Source: Aliamphritea spongicola (GTDB lineage: Bacteria > Pseudomonadota > Gammaproteobacteria > Pseudomonadales > Balneatricaceae). Taken from it: DNA of 64,000 bases. Under the pieces are notes generated by a model. That model saw only the letters and a program-made list of their open reading frames with translations, did not search any database and was not told where the DNA came from. The position numbers and the translations under genes were made by a program. Shown here piece by piece: positions 60,965 to 64,000 of this stretch. The DNA lies in the NCBI GenBank assembly GCA_024347235.1, contig AP025283.1:1488001-1552000 (forward strand), written 5' to 3'. The stretch's first letter is position 1, and every line of letters starts with the position of its first letter.

Positions 60965-62140
60965 TCAGTCTGTGGTGATGGTGTACTCGGCCACCGGGTG
61001 TTGTTTGCGCAGCACTCTATAGGCGCTCCGCAGTTCGCCGCGGTCCACGTAGCAACCGCGCAGGTGGCGTTCGCCGCTGCCGGCTTCAAATTCCGCACGG
61101 CCATGGGCAATCCGGTGGTTATCGAAGACGATACATTCACCGGCATTGAGGCGGAAGCGCATCAGATAGCGTTCGTCCTGCAGCATATGGCCGAAGGCGC
61201 GGAAAGCCGGGTAGAACGTATCCAGGGTGGCCTGTGGCAGATCGAATACATCGCTCAGGTGCTGGCTGTAGTTAATGCCGCTGACTTCACCGTTGTTCGG
61301 GTCGATTTCGATGATGGTCTGACGGGCGCGAACGTCCTGATGATCCGTGGTGTAACGGAACGGCACGCTGACGGTAGACAGCAGCTCAAAGTATTCCGGG
61401 TGCTGGTCACGCAGGGCGTTGGCAACACTGGTCGCATCCACAAACAGGCTGTCGCCACCTTCGGCATTATTTACCCGGCAGTGCAGGAACTGAATGCCTG
61501 GTGCCAGTTCTTCCGGCGGCAGGTCGGTGTGCAGTTCCAGCGCTTTGCTGGTGTACGCCAGGTTTTCCGGATTCTTCTTCGACTTAACATCGAAATGGTA
61601 GCCTGAGAATGAAGGACGCACGGTGCCGATCAGTTCGCAGGTTTCCTGCAGGCCCTGATTGCTGTCGGGCATGTCGGTGATCAGGGCAACGCCTTCGTCC
61701 AGCATGGCTTCCAGCCAGTCAGCAACTTTGGCCGGATTGCTCATCAGTTCCGGCTGACTGAAACGGGCCATATTCGGATAGTGTTCGGCGTACCAGGAGC
61801 GGCGGGCACGGATAGCGATATCACCATGGCCCTGACCTTGATGCCAGTTTGCCAGCCATTGCAGAGCGTAGCTACTCTGGTGACCGCATGGCCACTGTAC
61901 CTGCAGGGTCTCCGCTTCAACGGTAGCGGTGAGGGGCTGCAGATTATCCGGCTCCGCCAGAATATCGAAGGTACGCTCCTGGGTTTCTTTGTCCCAGGAC
62001 GTCTTACAGTTATCCCGCAGCCAGTAATAGTTGAAGTAGGCCTGCTCGCCCTGAATGTTAACTGTTAAACCATTTTGCTGCAGTTGAACCGCAGCGCTGC
62101 CCGGCATTTGAATATGCGTTTCAGCAGAGGTGTTAAGCAT
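60965..62140 (-). CDS. Gamma-butyrobetaine hydroxylase-like 2-oxoglutarate/Fe(II) dioxygenase
   Basis: TauD/BBOX-type dioxygenase, intact, about 391 residues. The N-terminal DUF971-like zinc domain (FNYYWLRDNCKTSWDKETQE) is followed by the catalytic domain: iron ligands in LELHTDLPPEE (HxD) and the distal His in IVFDNHRIAHGRAEF, with an Arg for 2-oxoglutarate. Converts gamma-butyrobetaine to L-carnitine in known homologues; trimethyllysine hydroxylase is a close alternative. ATG 62140 gives the standard start. Divergent from a TetR/BetI-like regulator. Confidence 0.85.
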   Translation of the reverse strand: MLNTSAETHIQMPGSAAVQLQQNGLTVNIQGEQAYFNYYWLRDNCKTSWDKETQERTFDILAEPDNLQPLTATVEAETLQVQWPCGHQSSYALQWLANWHQGQGHGDIAIRARRSWYAEHYPNMARFSQPELMSNPAKVADWLEAMLDEGVALITDMPDSNQGLQETCELIGTVRPSFSGYHFDVKSKKNPENLAYTSKALELHTDLPPEELAPGIQFLHCRVNNAEGGDSLFVDATSVANALRDQHPEYFELLSTVSVPFRYTTDHQDVRARQTIIEIDPNNGEVSGINYSQHLSDVFDLPQATLDTFYPAFRAFGHMLQDERYLMRFRLNAGECIVFDNHRIAHGRAEFEAGSGERHLRGCYVDRGELRSAYRVLRKQHPVAEYTITTD

Positions 62141-62195
62141 GACTGTATTCCGAAGTATTTTGTGGCGTTTTTGGCAAAGCATTGCCGGTTAGTTT

Positions 62196-62217
62196 TTATA
62201 TTATCACCGTAATGTAA
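62196..62217. promoter_or_regulatory. Candidate TetR operator
   Basis: Near-palindrome TTATATTA (62196-62203), 6-base spacer TCACCG, TAATGTAA (62210-62217), seven of eight positions symmetric. It sits 22 bases before the TetR start and 56 before the dioxygenase start, suitable for dual repression. Confidence 0.45.
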
Positions 62218-62239
62218 AAGAGTGGTGTATAGTCTGTCA

Positions 62240-62830
62240 ATGCCTAAAATAGTCGATCATCAACAACGCCGTGACGCCATTGCTAAAGCGGCCAGCAAAG
62301 TCATTGCCCACCGGGGACTGGAAGCAACCAAACTGACTGATATCGGTCGGGAAGCAGGGGTCACCACCGGGGCAATTCGCCATTATTTTGAAGACAAGGA
62401 AGCGGTGCTGATCGCCGCACTGGAATACGCTTATACCAGCAGTGTTGAACGCATGCTGATACAGGCTGAACAGCAGCCTTATCAGTTTGACCGGGTGTTA
62501 CTGCAGGTCTTGCCTACGGACGCCGAAGGGCGGGGTATGGTATCTGCCTGGCTGATCTTCTGGGGGCGTTCGCTGACCGAACCGCGGCTGGCGGAACACC
62601 AGATTGGTGTACACAACCGCTGGATTGAACTGGTTCAGCAGCAACTGGCTATTCATTGTCAGCAGCACGGAATAGAGCTGACAGAACCGCCACTGGATGT
62701 TGCCGAGGCCTTGACGGCGCAGATCAATGGTCTGATGATTCGTACCCTGATCGCCCCGGACGACTGGTCGGCACTGCGCTTACATAAATTACTCAGTGAT
62801 TATCTGCGCCAGTCGGGGTTAATGCCTTAG
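62240..62830 (+). CDS. TetR-family regulator, BetI-like
   Basis: Intact, 196 residues. HTH: KAASKVIAHRGLEATKLTDI, GREAGVTTGAIRHYFEDKEA. The C-terminal domain with GRGMVSAWLIFWGRSLTEPR is BetI-like. ATG 62240 is chosen rather than an upstream GTG. Probably represses the divergent gamma-butyrobetaine hydroxylase gene; a quaternary amine effector would fit but is inferred. Confidence 0.83.
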   Translation: MPKIVDHQQRRDAIAKAASKVIAHRGLEATKLTDIGREAGVTTGAIRHYFEDKEAVLIAALEYAYTSSVERMLIQAEQQPYQFDRVLLQVLPTDAEGRGMVSAWLIFWGRSLTEPRLAEHQIGVHNRWIELVQQQLAIHCQQHGIELTEPPLDVAEALTAQINGLMIRTLIAPDDWSALRLHKLLSDYLRQSGLMP

Positions 62831-62869
62831 CTCTGGAAACAGGGCTCCCGTTGTGAGTGTTGTTAATCA

Positions 62870-63391
62870 ATGAAGAAAGCCTCTGCCCGTGTTGGCCTGA
62901 CGAACCCTAAATCCCCGACAAACGTGGGCGCTGTAATGCGTGCCGCCGGCTGTTTTGAAGCCGACGGGGTGTATTACACCGGTAGCCGTTATGACCGTGC
63001 TGCCCAGTTTCATACCGATACCAAGTCTGCCAGCCAGCGAATTCCGCTGACCGGCGTTGATTGCTTACTGGATGTATTACCGGAGCTGGATAACGATACG
63101 CAGCTGGTTTGTATCGATCTGGTGGAAGGTGCTACGTCGCTGGCAGAGTTTGAACATCCGGAAAAAGCCTTCTATATATTCGGACCGGAAGATGGCAGCC
63201 TGAGTCAGGCAGTCGTAGACCGGGCGGATGCCGCGGTTTATATTCCTACTGTCGGTTGCCTGAATCTGGCGGCCACTGTTAATGTCGTACTCTATGACCG
63301 GCAGGCAAAGCTTGGTGCGGCACAGTCCGGCGATGCGCTGATTCGCAGCAGCCGCGACCGCAATAACAGTGTGAGCTTTCAGGCCGGCTGA
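62870..63391 (+). CDS. SpoU/TrmH-family RNA 2'-O-methyltransferase
   Basis: SPOUT methyltransferase, intact, 173 residues. Motif 1 is GLTNPKSPTNVGAVMRAAGC, motif 2 FYIFGPEDGSLSQ and motif 3 CLNLAATVNVVLYDRQAKLG, forming the trefoil-knot SAM site. Target tRNA or rRNA position unknown. The protein lacks an N-terminal substrate-binding extension. Same strand as the DUF2252 gene, 53 bases upstream of it. Confidence 0.87.
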   Translation: MKKASARVGLTNPKSPTNVGAVMRAAGCFEADGVYYTGSRYDRAAQFHTDTKSASQRIPLTGVDCLLDVLPELDNDTQLVCIDLVEGATSLAEFEHPEKAFYIFGPEDGSLSQAVVDRADAAVYIPTVGCLNLAATVNVVLYDRQAKLGAAQSGDALIRSSRDRNNSVSFQAG

Positions 63392-63444
63392 TACTGCACA
63401 AAGGTTAAGTAACCCCTTCACGGGCACTGATCAATGGAACGAAT

Positions 63445-64000
63445 ATGACTGTAGCTGAGAACCGTGCCGCATGGCTTGAAACCGAATTAACCCGGGTAGA
63501 CGGACAGTCTCCCCGCGATGGCGACCAGGCCCCTTTGGGTAAACATCTGAAAATGGCCGGCAATCCCTTTGTGTTTTTACGGGGCGCTGCGCAGTTGTTC
63601 TACGCGGATATTCAGGCCGGTTATCTGCAGCTGCCTGAAGCACTATATACCCTGCCGAAAACCCGCATCATGGGGGATTGTCATACCTCTAACTTTGGCT
63701 TTTCACGGAAGAAGGTTCCCACGGGGACCGGGTCGTATTTGCCCCGAATGACTTTGATGATGCCTGTGTCGGGCACGCTGTCTGGGATATGGCCCGCTTT
63801 GCAGTGAGCCTGGTGTTATGTGCTGATTATTGCCGGGGCCTCTCGAAAGGGAGTTTCCTCAGGTACCGGGTGAAAAGGATTATGCAGGTAAAGCCCGGGT
63901 GAAAGCAGATGCCGCTGAAAAGGCAATTCGCCGGTTTTGGAAGGTTATCAGCAGCGCTGTGAGATGCTGATTGCCAGCCCGGATTATCATCAGCAGGTAG
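63445..64000 (+). CDS. DUF2252 family protein (3' end outside window, frameshifted)
   Basis: Kinase-fold-like uncharacterised protein of the DUF2252 (COG4320) family. KHLKMAGNPFVFLRGAAQLF and LPKTRIMGDCHTSNFGF contain the conserved GDxHxxNFG motif. Repairing a base near 63705 gives GDRVVFAPNDFDDACVGHAV then WDMARFAVSLVL, with the NDFD motif equivalent to the metal-binding part of the kinase fold. More losses follow near 63840 and 63905. The gene continues beyond 64000. Function unknown. Confidence 0.78.

Overview
The window looks like chromosome from a heterotrophic, probably marine Gammaproteobacterium. An Oceanospirillales-type origin is my inference from the gene content: polyamine, lysine/glutarate and carnitine-type catabolism, a MoxR-Bat operon, an SbcCD pair and several diguanylate cyclases. 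There is no rRNA or tRNA gene to anchor taxonomy, and I see no tRNA, rRNA, CRISPR array or insertion sequence.

The most important technical point is that roughly two thirds of the genes are interrupted by frameshifts. Almost all are the loss of one base inside a short homopolymer (for example T5 at 3186-3190, C4 at 4003-4006, A5 at 5199-5203, A5 at 9607-9611, A5 at 10515-10519, T4 at 46158-46161). Restoring one base gives continuous, well conserved proteins. I therefore treat these as sequence errors rather than pseudogenes and give the coordinates of the whole repaired gene.

Layout. 1-9054: a DUF3422 protein, a YdjM-type membrane protein, a DMT exporter and sbcD-sbcC (DNA double-strand-end nuclease). 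9055-10378: an AT-rich patch with a probable HEPN protein and a strongly structured non-coding element. 10379-16336: a SpoIIAA-like protein, an XPB-type helicase with its DUF790/Bax1-type nuclease partner, two acetyltransferases and a MocR-type regulator. 16504-23692: a compact moxR-DUF58-DUF4381-batA-batB/C-batD operon. 23830-25908: a cobalamin riboswitch with bluB, convergent with a GAF-GGDEF cyclase. 26153-30151: glutaryl-CoA dehydrogenase, a class III CoA-transferase and a (glutarate/succinate) semialdehyde dehydrogenase, which together suggest the lysine-to-glutarate route. 30507-34110: small secreted, methyltransferase, phosphodiesterase, cupin and GNAT genes. 34229-39645: a polyamine module (PotF-type binding protein, PuuA, PuuB, TetR regulator, cupin). 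39749-42749: a PAS-GGDEF cyclase and a multicopper oxidase.

43125-46315 is an accessory block: a small AT-rich membrane protein, a TerB-like protein, a DRGH-type DNA/RNA nuclease and, most notably, a secreted protein at 45552-46315. By eye this last protein has the active-site pattern of ribosome-inactivating rRNA N-glycosidases (Shiga toxin A/ricin family). 46337-55666 holds a nitroreductase, a DMT exporter facing a MarR regulator across two near-perfect palindromes, LysE, pirin with a divergent LysR, a glutathionyl-hydroquinone reductase and RecQ. 55812-57692 is an AT-rich metallo-hydrolase/LysR pair lying between two copies of the same terminator hairpin, suggestive of an insertion. 58002-64000: D-amino-acid transaminase with a long leader, a LysR regulator, GNAT, gamma-butyrobetaine hydroxylase with a divergent TetR, a SpoU/TrmH methyltransferase and the start of a DUF2252 protein.
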